The notes beneath the pieces are model-generated. The model was not told the origin of the DNA. It did not search any database and was given only the letters and a program-made list of their open reading frames with translations. A DNA stretch of 64,000 bases from Lachnospiraceae bacterium (GTDB lineage Bacteria; Bacillota; Clostridia; Lachnospirales; Lachnospiraceae): positions 9,857 to 73,856 of the forward strand of contig JAAUZC010000015.1 in the NCBI GenBank assembly GCA_014804795.1. Reading direction: 5' to 3'. Each line of letters opens with the position of its first letter. The stretch's first letter is position 1. Shown in pieces: positions 34,968-44,517 of this stretch. Both the position numbers and the translations under genes were made by a program.

Positions 34968-37148
34968 TTATCTGAATGTCAGCGTCTGCTTCAAATCGTA
35001 ATCTTTCCTGTTATAGCAGCGAATTATCTCCGGATGGGCTATATAGAAATTCTCCCCGATATAAAGCCCTCTGTAGTTTGCTGTGTCATAGCCGTCACCG
35101 TCCAGTTTTTCGGAAAGGATCTTCTCAAAACCGTTTTCTTCCCACTGATACAGCACATAGTTCCGTATGCGGCCCTTATTATAGGATTCCGCCACAAAAC
35201 CGATCAGATTTTCTTCCGGAGATACCAGTATCTCCTTATAATCATAGAGGGCGGGACTATAGCTTGATTCCTGTAAAACCAGACTGCCAAGTACTTTTAG
35301 CCCGACAGGATCAGACATATCAAACATCACTAACTTTAAGCCTTCCTGCTGTCCCGTTTTCGGATCGGTCTCGTATCCTAGTCCCAACAATTTATCCTTC
35401 CCCCAGAAGTGCAGGTATTCCGAAAAACCTGTAATCTCCAGTTCTCCCACCAGTTTCGGATTTTTTTCATCCGACAGATCTGCTGCAAAAAGCGGATCCG
35501 TATTCCGATAGGTAATAAAGTAAGCCATATCCCCCAGATATCTTGCCGCATATATGCTTTCTCCCACCGCAATATGTGTAAGTTCTCCTGTCACTTTCAG
35601 ATTTTCGTCCAACAGGAACAGGCAGTTCTCCCGATCCGCCCCGGACATATCCGTCGTCAGCACTCTGAGTTTATTGTCCTTTTCATGGATTGCAAAAGTA
35701 TCTCTTATCACGCCCCGCACAGATGCCGCCGCCTCTCCGTTTAAAAAACCTCCTGTCAGGGAAAACTTCGCGATCTGAGTACTTTCCATAGTTTCTCTGT
35801 AATTTGTCCGGTACAGATACAGGGAATCCCCGCCCATATATATTTCAGACCCCTCATCCAGTATCATAACCGTATCCCTCACTGTCTCGGGACTGTATAT
35901 AGAGAGACTGGATATCAACAGCGCCCGCTCCCCCGGCTCTCCCACATAAATGCAGTCCGCAGATACTTTTCTCGCATTTACTTCCGGTATTGCATCAGCC
36001 GGATCTTTTTCATAGTCTTCAAGCAGATACTGACTGGTAAACAGATATACAATACTTCCGTCTTTTCTGGATGTCACATAGCTGCCGTCCTGTGTCACCC
36101 TGCCTGCCAGCACAGGTTTTTCCTTATCGCTGATATTGTATGTGTAAACAGATACACTCCGGCCCGTGTCGATATAAAACATATCATAATATGCTACATC
36201 CTCGCTCTCTGTTCTCTCTAAATCTGCAGTATATTCCTGCACCATCAAAATCAGCCTGTCGCCGTCCACATACATCGCGCAGACATTTGCCGTGCTGTCT
36301 GCCGTCTCCGGTTTCACCTCACTGACCTGCTTCATCTCCTCTCCGGCGGAAACGATGTTTACCGAGCTGCCCCGCAAAAGATAAAGATATTCTCCGTCCG
36401 TCTTCACAATATCGCTCTCGTCTATGCCGAAAGTCTGCACATTCGTTTCGGAATATTTCACAGCTTCCTCCGCAGAGGCCTGCGCATTTTCTTTTCTCAG
36501 CTCCTCTACGCCGGCAGAGAAGGCTGCATCCTCCATTTCGGCCATGTCGTTAACGATAAGTCCCCCGTTTCTTGCAGTATTCAAATTTGTCTTTACTTCT
36601 TCCAGCTTTTCATAAACCGCATCATAGCTGCCTGCCAGCGTATAAAGTTCCCCGGCGTCTTTTCTTTCCGCATATCCCTCTTCTGCGCCCGCTCCGGCAT
36701 CCGCCGCTTCGTCAAACATCATCGGTTCCTCTGCGGCCTCCTCCATCTCCATCGGCTCATACTCTTCTGACATTTCCGGTGCTCCTTCCGTCATCGTAAT
36801 CTCCATCTGCGGAGCACTTGATTTGTCCGCAATAGCTGCCGAATTACCGGTTCCCATCCCCCTCAGGGAAATGAAACAGATAATAAAAACAGCAGCGGCC
36901 GACAATCCCCCGACCAGTTTAGGATTCCGGAACCACAACTTTTTTTCCCCGGTTTTCTCCTGTTCCAGTTCTCTGCATTTTTTTAATATACTCTCCGGCA
37001 AAAGACTCTCCGGCACTTCTACTTGTTCCGCCGACTGTTTTATTTTGTGAAGCATAGCCTGTTCATCGATTTGCTCCGACTCACAAACGCTTCGCTTGTT
37101 GCCCGTATCGCCGTTTAAAATACAACGGCTCATCTCTTTTTCTGTCAT
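34968..37148 (-). CDS. membrane-anchored beta-propeller protein, likely anti-sigma partner
   Basis: 726 residues. A cytoplasmic N-terminus of about 75 residues is followed by one membrane span (about 77-97, LVGGLSAAAVFIICFISL). Then comes an acidic spacer and a long extracellular region matching the beta-propeller domain family PF09826 (KYSETNVQTFGIDESDIVKT, DGEYLYLLRG, many repeated LY/VY strands). The start overlaps the ECF sigma stop (ATGA) and has CAGGAGGTG seven bases upstream. That pairing suggests the cytoplasmic tail holds the sigma factor and the propeller senses something outside. No classical zinc anti-sigma motif is visible. Confidence 0.8.
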   Translation of the reverse strand: MTEKEMSRCILNGDTGNKRSVCESEQIDEQAMLHKIKQSAEQVEVPESLLPESILKKCRELEQEKTGEKKLWFRNPKLVGGLSAAAVFIICFISLRGMGTGNSAAIADKSSAPQMEITMTEGAPEMSEEYEPMEMEEAAEEPMMFDEAADAGAGAEEGYAERKDAGELYTLAGSYDAVYEKLEEVKTNLNTARNGGLIVNDMAEMEDAAFSAGVEELRKENAQASAEEAVKYSETNVQTFGIDESDIVKTDGEYLYLLRGSSVNIVSAGEEMKQVSEVKPETADSTANVCAMYVDGDRLILMVQEYTADLERTESEDVAYYDMFYIDTGRSVSVYTYNISDKEKPVLAGRVTQDGSYVTSRKDGSIVYLFTSQYLLEDYEKDPADAIPEVNARKVSADCIYVGEPGERALLISSLSIYSPETVRDTVMILDEGSEIYMGGDSLYLYRTNYRETMESTQIAKFSLTGGFLNGEAAASVRGVIRDTFAIHEKDNKLRVLTTDMSGADRENCLFLLDENLKVTGELTHIAVGESIYAARYLGDMAYFITYRNTDPLFAADLSDEKNPKLVGELEITGFSEYLHFWGKDKLLGLGYETDPKTGQQEGLKLVMFDMSDPVGLKVLGSLVLQESSYSPALYDYKEILVSPEENLIGFVAESYNKGRIRNYVLYQWEENGFEKILSEKLDGDGYDTANYRGLYIGENFYIAHPEIIRCYNRKDYDLKQTLTFR

Positions 37149-37669
37149 TTGGACACCTCCTGCCCTTCCAGTTTTTTCGCCATCTTTTTCAGGGCGCGGC
37201 TCTCCCTCGAGCGAACGGTATTCGCGTTAATACCTGTTATCTCGGAAATCTCCTTACTCGTATAGCCGCCGAATACATGCATACCGATGATCATTCTCTC
37301 TTCGTCTTCCAGCTCCCCGAAAACTCTGCGCAGATGATAATGATCCGCCAGATCATCCGCACCGGCCATATCCCCTATTTCTTCATTCCACTCAAGCGGT
37401 TTGTTCACATATTCTTTCCGTTTTCGCCTGCACTTATTGGATAGGATTCGAAACACCCAGCCCTCAAAAGCCTCCTCACTTCGAAGCTTTCCTATCGTCA
37501 CCCAGGCGTCCGTCACCGTGTCGCTGACCGCATCCTCCGCATCCGCAGGATTTCCCAGCATATACAGTGCATACCGATATAAATTCTGATAAATGTTTTG
37601 ATACAGCTCAGCAAAGGCTTCCGCATCGCCTTTCTTTGCCCGTCTTACTAACTGCAGTTTTGTATTCAT
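37145..37669 (-). CDS. ECF-type RNA polymerase sigma factor
   Basis: 174 residues from the ATG at 37669 (MNTKLQLVRRAKKGD), with GAGGTGGGAC upstream. Region 2 is LYRYALYMLGNPADAEDAVS with DTVTDAWVTIGKL; region 4 is GGYTSKEISEITGINANTVR followed by SRESRALKKMAKKL. It is the first gene of a two-gene operon with the membrane propeller protein. Upstream, GAAC at about 37733-37736 followed 17 bp later by CGAAAA loosely resembles an ECF autoregulated promoter; this is weak. The target genes are not evident here. Confidence 0.9.
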   Translation of the reverse strand: MNTKLQLVRRAKKGDAEAFAELYQNIYQNLYRYALYMLGNPADAEDAVSDTVTDAWVTIGKLRSEEAFEGWVFRILSNKCRRKRKEYVNKPLEWNEEIGDMAGADDLADHYHLRRVFGELEDEERMIIGMHVFGGYTSKEISEITGINANTVRSRESRALKKMAKKLEGQEVSK

Positions 37670-37773
37670 GTCCCACCTCTTTTGCATCCGCCTCCAGAAG
37701 TATATGGAAGAGGTTTTCGTCTTATAAGTGTACTCTGTTCACGAGTCTGTTGCGCTATTATAAAAAATCCTGC

Positions 37774-37804
37774 AAAAAACGCCGGAGCAACATTTTCTCC
37801 GGCG
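37774..37804 (-). terminator. terminator after the membrane glycosyltransferase-like gene
   Basis: On the minus strand CGCCGGAG and CTCCGGCG (37780-37804) form a perfect 8-bp stem with a 9-nt loop, followed by six Us, 58 bp past the stop at 37863. Confidence 0.92.
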
Positions 37805-37862
37805 CATTTTATTCATGACAATAGAATTTTTGCAGAACATGGATTCTATTGTATATTGGGTA

Positions 37863-39716
37863 TTACAGGGCAGATATTCTGTACAATTTCATGTGAGATG
37901 CATCCAATATCTCCCGATACCCCATCTTCTCCATCCACTCATAAATAATGTGATTTTGCGGTGAATTATAGTAGGCCGGATTTTCTCCCAGCTCTTTGTC
38001 CACAGCAATAACTGTCGGTATCTTTTTCGGATACTTCTCATAATACCGGAGATACATTTCATTATAAGCATTTGTCCCCTGCGTAGACGGCGTCGCTACC
38101 TGCGCCTTCGTCCAGAGATAAATAATATTTTCACTTCCGATATACAACAGCTTATCCTCTGGCAAAAGCTGTTCTGCCAGCAATCTGTAATCATCCATAA
38201 GCACAACAGCCGTATCTTCCAACATATAGATGCCCTTTGCCGGTCCCGCCTCTATTCTTTTCAACGGCGCCAGTATGGTAGCTTCCGTACAGCCGGAAAT
38301 CCGTATCTGCACTAACTTACAGACAAACAGACCGACCAGAAAAATCAATACCCCGACCCGCAAAAAATATCTCTCCCGCTTTGTCACAGTACCCGGATAC
38401 CCGCTTTCAGATACCGGTATTCTGCCCCGGACAGAGTCTGTGCCCGTTTCATATCTACTTCCCAATATCCATGCTGTTGCAATCACTCCGGTATACATTT
38501 TTGCCATAGAGACATTGACGTTCATATTTGTTATGACAAGAACCGACAACAGTGTCATAAATCCTGGCAGAATGCCAAACCACAGACACCAACCATTCTT
38601 TCTGTCCGGCACTGCCAAAGCCAGTAATATTCCCATCAGAGAAATCGCAAAAAATCTCCACACCATATAAAACTGGTTTTCATTTCCGAACAATCCTCCC
38701 ACCGCCTGAAAAAGCCCTGATAAAAGAATCAAAGAAGAAGCCGCCAAAAATACACTCTCGTTCCATCTTTCCTTTCTTGTGTCAAACTTTTCTTTTCTCA
38801 GGCGGACAAGAATAATACCTGTAGCCATCGATGCGGCAAACATACACACCACAGACCACAGAATCTCTCTAAACTGTTCCCCGTAAAGCTTCCATTTTAC
38901 AGCAGTACTTACCATCGTATGAGATTCATCCTGAAAGATATAACCGATATTCTGCAAAAGCTCTTCCGGCCTCAGATAACTCCCCAGATACATCAAAAAC
39001 AGGATGCCCGTCACTGCAGCGCCTGCCGTAAACCACAGAACTTCCATCCACGTCTTCAGGGCTACTGCCGTTTCTTCACGGCTATCCGGCCAGAGCTTCT
39101 TTCTTCCGCACTGAAAAATCCCCAAAATATATACCGGATAAACCAGAATCAGTGTCGGATAGGAAAACATCTGTCCAATCAGCATCACACCGGCCGCGAG
39201 CAGATATACCCTCTTTTTGCATCCCCCCTGATAATAACAGTAAAAACACAAAAAGGACAATAACGCAAACCAGTACTGCTGCAATTCAAATTCTGGGCAC
39301 TGCACCCATTTGGGAAGAAAATTCATATGCAGGAAAAATAAAAACAGTGAAAAGAACTTCGAAAATCCACCTTTTTGTACGGCGGTTTTATAGCAGGCCA
39401 AACCGATTACTGCATGAATCAGTGAACCGATTACTCTCGCATAGATTACGATATAAGTTGTATTCCCAGCAATTTTTAAATACAACCATAAAAAAGGTGC
39501 TAAAACAATACCACCCATCTGATGAGACTCCCACAAATCCAAAAACAGCTTTTCCCCTGTTGCCAGACGGTATCCCACCGCTAACGCATAACTTTCATCA
39601 ATATCCAGACTGATAAATATCGTTTTTATCACAGCCAATGCGGTAAGTATAAAAAGAAAAAGACAGATGCCTTTTTCCATATACACTGTCGCACCTTTAT
39701 CTTTATACTTTTTCAT
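37863..39716 (-). CDS. GT-C-type membrane glycosyltransferase-like protein
   Basis: 617 residues, about eleven membrane helices after a short N-terminus, then an extracellular C-terminal part (about 480-617). The first loop has DIDESYALAVGYRLATGEKL with an acidic pair, then FLDLWESHQMGG, as in polyprenyl-phosphate-sugar dependent GT39/GT83-like enzymes. It overlaps the GT2 gene by 14 bp, so the GT2 product (a polyprenyl-phosphate sugar synthase-like enzyme) could supply its donor. An alternative ATG at 39680 gives 605 residues. The acceptor is unknown. Confidence 0.7.
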   Translation of the reverse strand: MKKYKDKGATVYMEKGICLFLFILTALAVIKTIFISLDIDESYALAVGYRLATGEKLFLDLWESHQMGGIVLAPFLWLYLKIAGNTTYIVIYARVIGSLIHAVIGLACYKTAVQKGGFSKFFSLFLFFLHMNFLPKWVQCPEFELQQYWFALLSFLCFYCYYQGGCKKRVYLLAAGVMLIGQMFSYPTLILVYPVYILGIFQCGRKKLWPDSREETAVALKTWMEVLWFTAGAAVTGILFLMYLGSYLRPEELLQNIGYIFQDESHTMVSTAVKWKLYGEQFREILWSVVCMFAASMATGIILVRLRKEKFDTRKERWNESVFLAASSLILLSGLFQAVGGLFGNENQFYMVWRFFAISLMGILLALAVPDRKNGWCLWFGILPGFMTLLSVLVITNMNVNVSMAKMYTGVIATAWILGSRYETGTDSVRGRIPVSESGYPGTVTKRERYFLRVGVLIFLVGLFVCKLVQIRISGCTEATILAPLKRIEAGPAKGIYMLEDTAVVLMDDYRLLAEQLLPEDKLLYIGSENIIYLWTKAQVATPSTQGTNAYNEMYLRYYEKYPKKIPTVIAVDKELGENPAYYNSPQNHIIYEWMEKMGYREILDASHMKLYRISAL

Positions 39717-40644
39717 CTCTTTTTTTCATCAGTTCCACCAGATTAAGCTGGAACTCAAAATCTCTCCTGCTCTTTATCGCATGACTGGATAAGATCAGTC
39801 CCGCAAAAAAGGACTGCAGCGCCGCCAGCATCACAAAGCAGCAGACAAACAATGTGGGAAATCTCTCCACCAATCCCGTTTCAATATAATTCACCAGCAC
39901 CGGAATAAAAAAGCCGATGGAAACCGCCGCCAGAACCGCACTGATGATGGTAAAAAATCTAAAGGGCCGATAGTTTCTGAAAAGCCTCGCGATCGTAGCA
40001 AGCACTTTGATACCGTCAGAATAGGTATTCAGCTTGGAAAAGCTTCCCTCCGGCCTGTCCCTGTACTCCACAACTACATTGTCGATCGCCATATTGTTAT
40101 TGACCGCATGAATGGTCATTTCCGTCTCAATCTCAAATCCTTTGGACAGAACCGGAAAGGTCTTTGCAAAATTGTAACTGAAGGCACGATAGCCGGTCAT
40201 AATATCTTTGATATCACAGTCAAAAATGTAATTGATCGCCATACGCACAAGAGAATTTCCCATATTGTGAAAGGGTCTTTTATTCTCGGTAAAGTAGGTG
40301 GAGGAAAGCCTGTCCCCCACCACCATGTCCATCTGTTTTTGCAGCACTCTATCTGCCATTTCAGCAGCGTATTCAAGCGGATAAGTATCATCCCCGTCCG
40401 TCATGATATAGCATTCGGCATCAATTTCCCGGAACATCCGCCTGATCACATTGCCCTTGCCCTGCTGATACTCATGCCGTACAACAGCGCCGGCTTCTTC
40501 TGCAATCTTTACCGTATCATCGGTGGAATTATTGTCATACACATAAATGACAACTTCCGGAATATATTTTTTTGCATCCGCGATTACTTTTCCAATGGTT
40601 TTCGCTTCGTTATAACATGGAATCAAAAGTGCGATCCTGTCCAT
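39703..40644 (-). CDS. family 2 glycosyltransferase with two C-terminal membrane helices
   Basis: 313 residues. GT-A fold with RIALLIPCYNEAKTIGKVIA, the metal site DGDDTYPLEYAAEM, DIMTGYRAFSYNFAKTFPVL, and the family DRPEGSFSKLNTYSDGIKVL. Two membrane helices lie at about 236-260 and 274-300. This is the layout of DPM1/DpgA-like enzymes that load a sugar on a polyprenyl phosphate. It is followed by the membrane GT-C protein with overlapping ends and follows tyrS by 80 bp. The ATG has GGAGG eight bases upstream. Confidence 0.88.
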   Translation of the reverse strand: MDRIALLIPCYNEAKTIGKVIADAKKYIPEVVIYVYDNNSTDDTVKIAEEAGAVVRHEYQQGKGNVIRRMFREIDAECYIMTDGDDTYPLEYAAEMADRVLQKQMDMVVGDRLSSTYFTENKRPFHNMGNSLVRMAINYIFDCDIKDIMTGYRAFSYNFAKTFPVLSKGFEIETEMTIHAVNNNMAIDNVVVEYRDRPEGSFSKLNTYSDGIKVLATIARLFRNYRPFRFFTIISAVLAAVSIGFFIPVLVNYIETGLVERFPTLFVCCFVMLAALQSFFAGLILSSHAIKSRRDFEFQLNLVELMKKRDEKV

Positions 40645-40724
40645 ATTCTGTCCTCCAGAGATATATCCGTTGCATTTTCACTGTGCTGATGATCAATCAT
40701 TCGGCATCTGTTGATTCATTAGCT

Positions 40725-41951
40725 TTACTTTATCACTAACCTCTTAAAGCTCTTCTTTCCTCTCTTTAAGATAATGCCGTCCCCGTCAAAAGCATTTATA
40801 TCATAGGACGCCTTAATATCCGTCACTTTTTCATCGTTCACACTGACGCCGCCCTGCTCGATGGCACGCCTGCCCTCCGAACGGGAAGCCACAAGCCCGG
40901 ATACTGTCAGCATACTGATCAGGTCGATTTTGCCATCTCTGAAATTTTCTTCTGCGAGTTCTGCTTTCGGCATATTCTCTATACTGCCGTTTCCGCCAAA
41001 CAGCCCTTTGGAAGCTTCTTTCGCCTTGCCTGCCTCCTCTTCACCGTGCACAAGATTCGTCAGTTCATAAGCGAGAATATCCTTTGCCTCGTTCAACTGA
41101 CTGCCTTCCCATTTATCCATCTCATTAATCTGCTCGATCGGCAGGAAAGTCAGCATCCGCAGGCATTTAAGCACATCCGCATCCCCGATATTTCTCCAGT
41201 ACTGGTAAAACTCGTATGGCGTTGTCTTATTTGGGTCAAGCCATACCGCGCCTTTCTGCGTCTTGCCCATCTTCTTGCCCTCGGAATTCAGCAGCAGCGT
41301 GATCGTCATCGCATAAGCATCTTTCCCCAGTTTCTTCCGGATCAGCTCCGTACCGCCAAGCATATTGCTCCACTGGTCATCGCCGCCGAACTGCATATTA
41401 CAGCCGTAACGTTTGTAAAGCTCCAGAAAATCGTAGGACTGCATGATCATATAATTAAACTCTAAGAAACTTAACCCCTTTTCCATTCTCTGTTTGTAAC
41501 ACTCTGCACGCAGCATCGTATTTACTGAGAAGCAGGCTCCGATATCCCTGATAAACTCAATATAATTCAAATCCCGCAGCCACTCGGCATTGTTGACCAT
41601 CATCGCCTTATCTTCTCCGAATTCGATAAAACGGCTCATCTGCTTTTTGAAACACTCACAATTATGGTCGATCATTTCCGTGGTCATCATATTCCGCATA
41701 TCTGTCCTGCCGGAGGGGTCACCGATCATACCCGTACCGCCGCCTATCAAAGCAATCGGCTTATTTCCTGCCATCTGCAGTCTCTTCATCAGGCAAAGCG
41801 CCATAAAGTGCCCTACATGCAGACTGTCCGCCGTCGGGTCAAAACCGATGTAGAATGTAGCCTTTCCGTTATTTACGAGTTCTCTGATCTCTTCTTCATC
41901 TGTCAATTGTGCAAGCAGGCCTCTCGCCTGCAGTTCTTCAAATATTTTCAT
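40725..41951 (-). CDS. tyrS: tyrosyl-tRNA synthetase
   Basis: Class I aminoacyl-tRNA synthetase, 408 residues. The HIGH motif is HVGHFMAL and the KMSKS equivalent is KKMGKT; Tyr-binding residues fall in [16 protein letters not shown] and [16 protein letters not shown]-terminal S4 domain starts about residue 340. It lies 22 bp behind the VWA gene and has no leader of its own, so no T-box controls it directly here, which is unusual for a Firmicutes tyrS. Confidence 0.95.
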   Translation of the reverse strand: MKIFEELQARGLLAQLTDEEEIRELVNNGKATFYIGFDPTADSLHVGHFMALCLMKRLQMAGNKPIALIGGGTGMIGDPSGRTDMRNMMTTEMIDHNCECFKKQMSRFIEFGEDKAMMVNNAEWLRDLNYIEFIRDIGACFSVNTMLRAECYKQRMEKGLSFLEFNYMIMQSYDFLELYKRYGCNMQFGGDDQWSNMLGGTELIRKKLGKDAYAMTITLLLNSEGKKMGKTQKGAVWLDPNKTTPYEFYQYWRNIGDADVLKCLRMLTFLPIEQINEMDKWEGSQLNEAKDILAYELTNLVHGEEEAGKAKEASKGLFGGNGSIENMPKAELAEENFRDGKIDLISMLTVSGLVASRSEGRRAIEQGGVSVNDEKVTDIKASYDINAFDGDGIILKRGKKSFKRLVIK

Positions 41952-41973
41952 AATATTCTCCTCTCCGTATCTC

Positions 41974-43179
41974 TTATTTGTTGGCCATCAGTTTGATCAT
42001 CCCGTCATTTAACCCTTTGACAGTCAGCTTATACATGGGGAACAACTCCTTGATCGCTGTCTCCGCTTCCCGCCAGGGCGCTCTTCCCGGAGCCATCTTC
42101 GGGTTCATCCAGACAATTTTTTTATAGTGCTTTTTCATAAGCTGCAGCCATTCATAACCGGATAATCCTCCGTTTGGCCCTCTGTAGTTACCGCTGTCGG
42201 AATAAAGTTCCTCCGGCGCCATCGCCGCATCACCGACAATAATTACTTTATAATCACTGTCCAGATTACGGAACATCCACTCGGTATCTACCCACTCGCC
42301 GTTTTCACATTCCGGCGTTTTATATAGCTTGCTGTAAATACAGTTATGAAAATAATAACATTTTACATCCTTAAAATGATTCGATTTATTCACCGCCTGA
42401 AACAGATCGTTCATCAGACTGCTGTAGGGAATCATCGTACCGCCGGAATCAAACAGCAAAAGCAGTTTCACCGCATTTTTCCGCGGCTTCTCCATCACAA
42501 TCTGCAGACAGCCGCCGTTGTTACAGGTCTTATCAATCGTCCCCGGAATATCAAGCTCCGTCTTCGGAATATCAAGCTTTGTGGAAAACTGCCGCAGTCT
42601 CCTGAAAGCAAGCTGGAACTGTCTGTTGTCAAGCACCCTGTCATCCCGGAAGTCTTTGTATTTCCGTGCGCCGATCACCGAAAATGCGGACTGATAACCG
42701 GTTCTGCCGCCGACCCTGACGCCGCCTACGTTGCCGCCCATATTGCCAAATGAGGTTTTTCCCATTGTGCCGATCCAGAAAGAGCCGCCGTTGTGCTCCT
42801 CATTCTGATCCCGCAGCCTGTCCTTAAATGTCTGCTCCACGTCCTCTTTATCAATTACCGTATTGTCTTCCATCTGATTCAAGTGCGCCCTGGCTTCCTC
42901 GTGGGCAAGCTCCATCATATCGGATTTGTCAAGCCACCGCAACATCTGAGAAGTCACTTCATTCTCAGATTTAACGCCCTTAAAGCACTCCTCAAAAGCC
43001 ATATCAAATTTATCAAAATCCGTTTCGCTTTTTACAAGGATCATTCTGGCAAGATAATAAAACTGCGTGAGACTGCTGCCCGCCATGCCCTGTTCCAGGG
43101 CGTTCTGCAGGGTCAGCCACTCGCTCATCGTAATATGAAGCCCTTTCGCCTTGCAAACCTGAAAGAATGGATAAAACAT
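41974..43179 (-). CDS. VWA-domain CoxE-like protein
   Basis: 401 residues, cytoplasmic. The C-terminal half is a von Willebrand A-like domain with a degenerate metal site [14 protein letters not shown] and [16 protein letters not shown]; the N-terminal half is helical. CoxE-type proteins work with MoxR AAA+ ATPases as in CO-dehydrogenase maturation, but no dehydrogenase genes are near. It follows the MoxR gene by 13 bp. The pair probably remodels or loads a cofactor in some target complex, perhaps the adjacent membrane proteins; the target is unknown. Confidence 0.82.
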   Translation of the reverse strand: MFYPFFQVCKAKGLHITMSEWLTLQNALEQGMAGSSLTQFYYLARMILVKSETDFDKFDMAFEECFKGVKSENEVTSQMLRWLDKSDMMELAHEEARAHLNQMEDNTVIDKEDVEQTFKDRLRDQNEEHNGGSFWIGTMGKTSFGNMGGNVGGVRVGGRTGYQSAFSVIGARKYKDFRDDRVLDNRQFQLAFRRLRQFSTKLDIPKTELDIPGTIDKTCNNGGCLQIVMEKPRKNAVKLLLLFDSGGTMIPYSSLMNDLFQAVNKSNHFKDVKCYYFHNCIYSKLYKTPECENGEWVDTEWMFRNLDSDYKVIIVGDAAMAPEELYSDSGNYRGPNGGLSGYEWLQLMKKHYKKIVWMNPKMAPGRAPWREAETAIKELFPMYKLTVKGLNDGMIKLMANK

Positions 43180-43192
43180 AGTTATCTCCTGT

Positions 43193-44005
43193 TTAGATTC
43201 CGTGCTGTCTCACTGTTTCCAGATCCTCATCCTTTTTTACCACCACACCGAGGAAAGGCATTCTTTCCCGCAATACATTTGCCGGAATGCCGCCGATCTG
43301 CAGAGCGTTGATCCAGTCGATCAGCTCTGAAGTGCTGGGTTTTTTGCGGATGTCGCGCATTCCGCGGATATCATAGAAAATCTCCATTGCCTGTTTCATC
43401 AGATTCTCTTCCACATCAGGATAATGGGTCTTTATGATCTCCTCCATCAGTTCCTTGTCCGGGAAGTCAATATAATGGAAAATACATCTCCTCAGAAACG
43501 CATCCGGCAGCTCTTTCTCCGCATTGGATGTAATGATCACGATCGGGCGGTGTTTCGCTTTCACAGTGCGCTTCGTCTCATGGATATAAAATTCCATCTG
43601 ATCCAGTTCCCAGAGCAGGTCATTGGGAAATTCCAGGTCCGCCTTATCAATCTCATCGATCAACAGAACTACCTGTTCTTCCGACTCAAACGCCTCACCC
43701 AGTTTTCCGAGCTTAATGTAGCGGGCGATATCGTCTACGCCCTCTTCGCCAAACTGTCCATCGTACAGACGCTGAATCGTATCGTACATATAAAGTCCGT
43801 CCTGTGCTTTTGTGGTGGACTTGATATTCCAGATGATCAACTTTTTACCAAGCGACTGCGCCACTGCCTGGGCAAGCATCGTCTTTCCCGTGCCCGGTTC
43901 TCCTTTGATCAAAAGAGGCTTCTGCAGCGCGATCGCCACATTCACACCGTCCATCAATTCTCTCGAAGCTACATACTGACTGGTACTGTTAAATCCCTGA
44001 TCCAT
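43193..44005 (-). CDS. MoxR-family AAA+ ATPase
   Basis: 270 residues. Walker A is KGEPGTGKTMLAQ, Walker B VVLLIDEIDKADLEF, sensor 1 PIVIITSNAEKELPDAFLRR with the arginine finger, and the C-terminal SELIDWINALQIGG fits MoxR/CoxD-like proteins. It should work as a ring ATPase with the VWA protein encoded next. Preceded 17 bp upstream by a small anchored protein gene. Function of the module is unknown. Confidence 0.9.
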   Translation of the reverse strand: MDQGFNSTSQYVASRELMDGVNVAIALQKPLLIKGEPGTGKTMLAQAVAQSLGKKLIIWNIKSTTKAQDGLYMYDTIQRLYDGQFGEEGVDDIARYIKLGKLGEAFESEEQVVLLIDEIDKADLEFPNDLLWELDQMEFYIHETKRTVKAKHRPIVIITSNAEKELPDAFLRRCIFHYIDFPDKELMEEIIKTHYPDVEENLMKQAMEIFYDIRGMRDIRKKPSTSELIDWINALQIGGIPANVLRERMPFLGVVVKKDEDLETVRQHGI

Positions 44006-44022
44006 ATTTTCCTCCCTGCATA

Positions 44023-44517
44023 TTAAAAAGTTATCGTAAACGACTCCATATTATCGGTTTTCACCATTATTTCATGCATCCCTCTCGGTACCAGCACATA
44101 CTCTTTAAGTGACGCTTGTTCTCCCGGCGGAATTATTTTTCTGTTTTCATAATTGGATACCGCCAGATTCTCGGTATCCTCTTCCATTTCATACAGATGG
44201 TATCCCTCTGCATCGTTATAATAAGTCCAAAAATCTCTTATACTTGCTGTATTATTTGTGTGATTGGAAAGCAGCAAGGTAACTTCCACCACTTCCATTT
44301 CAGAAAAATCTTCAACATCGCCATAATAATTGACATAATATCCCTCCGGCGTCGTATCTGTTATCCTCGCACTGCAGTCTTCCACTTCCATCGCCGGATA
44401 ACGCGATCTTATGTTGTAAACTGCAGTACTGATATGCCCTGTATAGTAGGCCGAACATACCAATATGACTATGATGCAGGCAATGACAGAGCCTATTTTT
44501 ATGACTTTGCTACTCAT
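44023..44517 (-). CDS. small membrane-anchored protein of unknown function
   Basis: 164 residues. One N-terminal span (about 7-25, IGSVIACIIVILVCSAYYTG) then an extracellular domain with MEVVEVTLLLSNHTNNTAS and VLVPRGMHEIMVKTDN, an immunoglobulin-like beta pattern. I do not recognise a family. The start overlaps the stop of the zinc-ribbon gene by four bases. Both it and the zinc-ribbon protein expose beta domains outside, and they share an operon with MoxR and VWA genes. Confidence 0.75.
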   Translation of the reverse strand: MSSKVIKIGSVIACIIVILVCSAYYTGHISTAVYNIRSRYPAMEVEDCSARITDTTPEGYYVNYYGDVEDFSEMEVVEVTLLLSNHTNNTASIRDFWTYYNDAEGYHLYEMEEDTENLAVSNYENRKIIPPGEQASLKEYVLVPRGMHEIMVKTDNMESFTITF

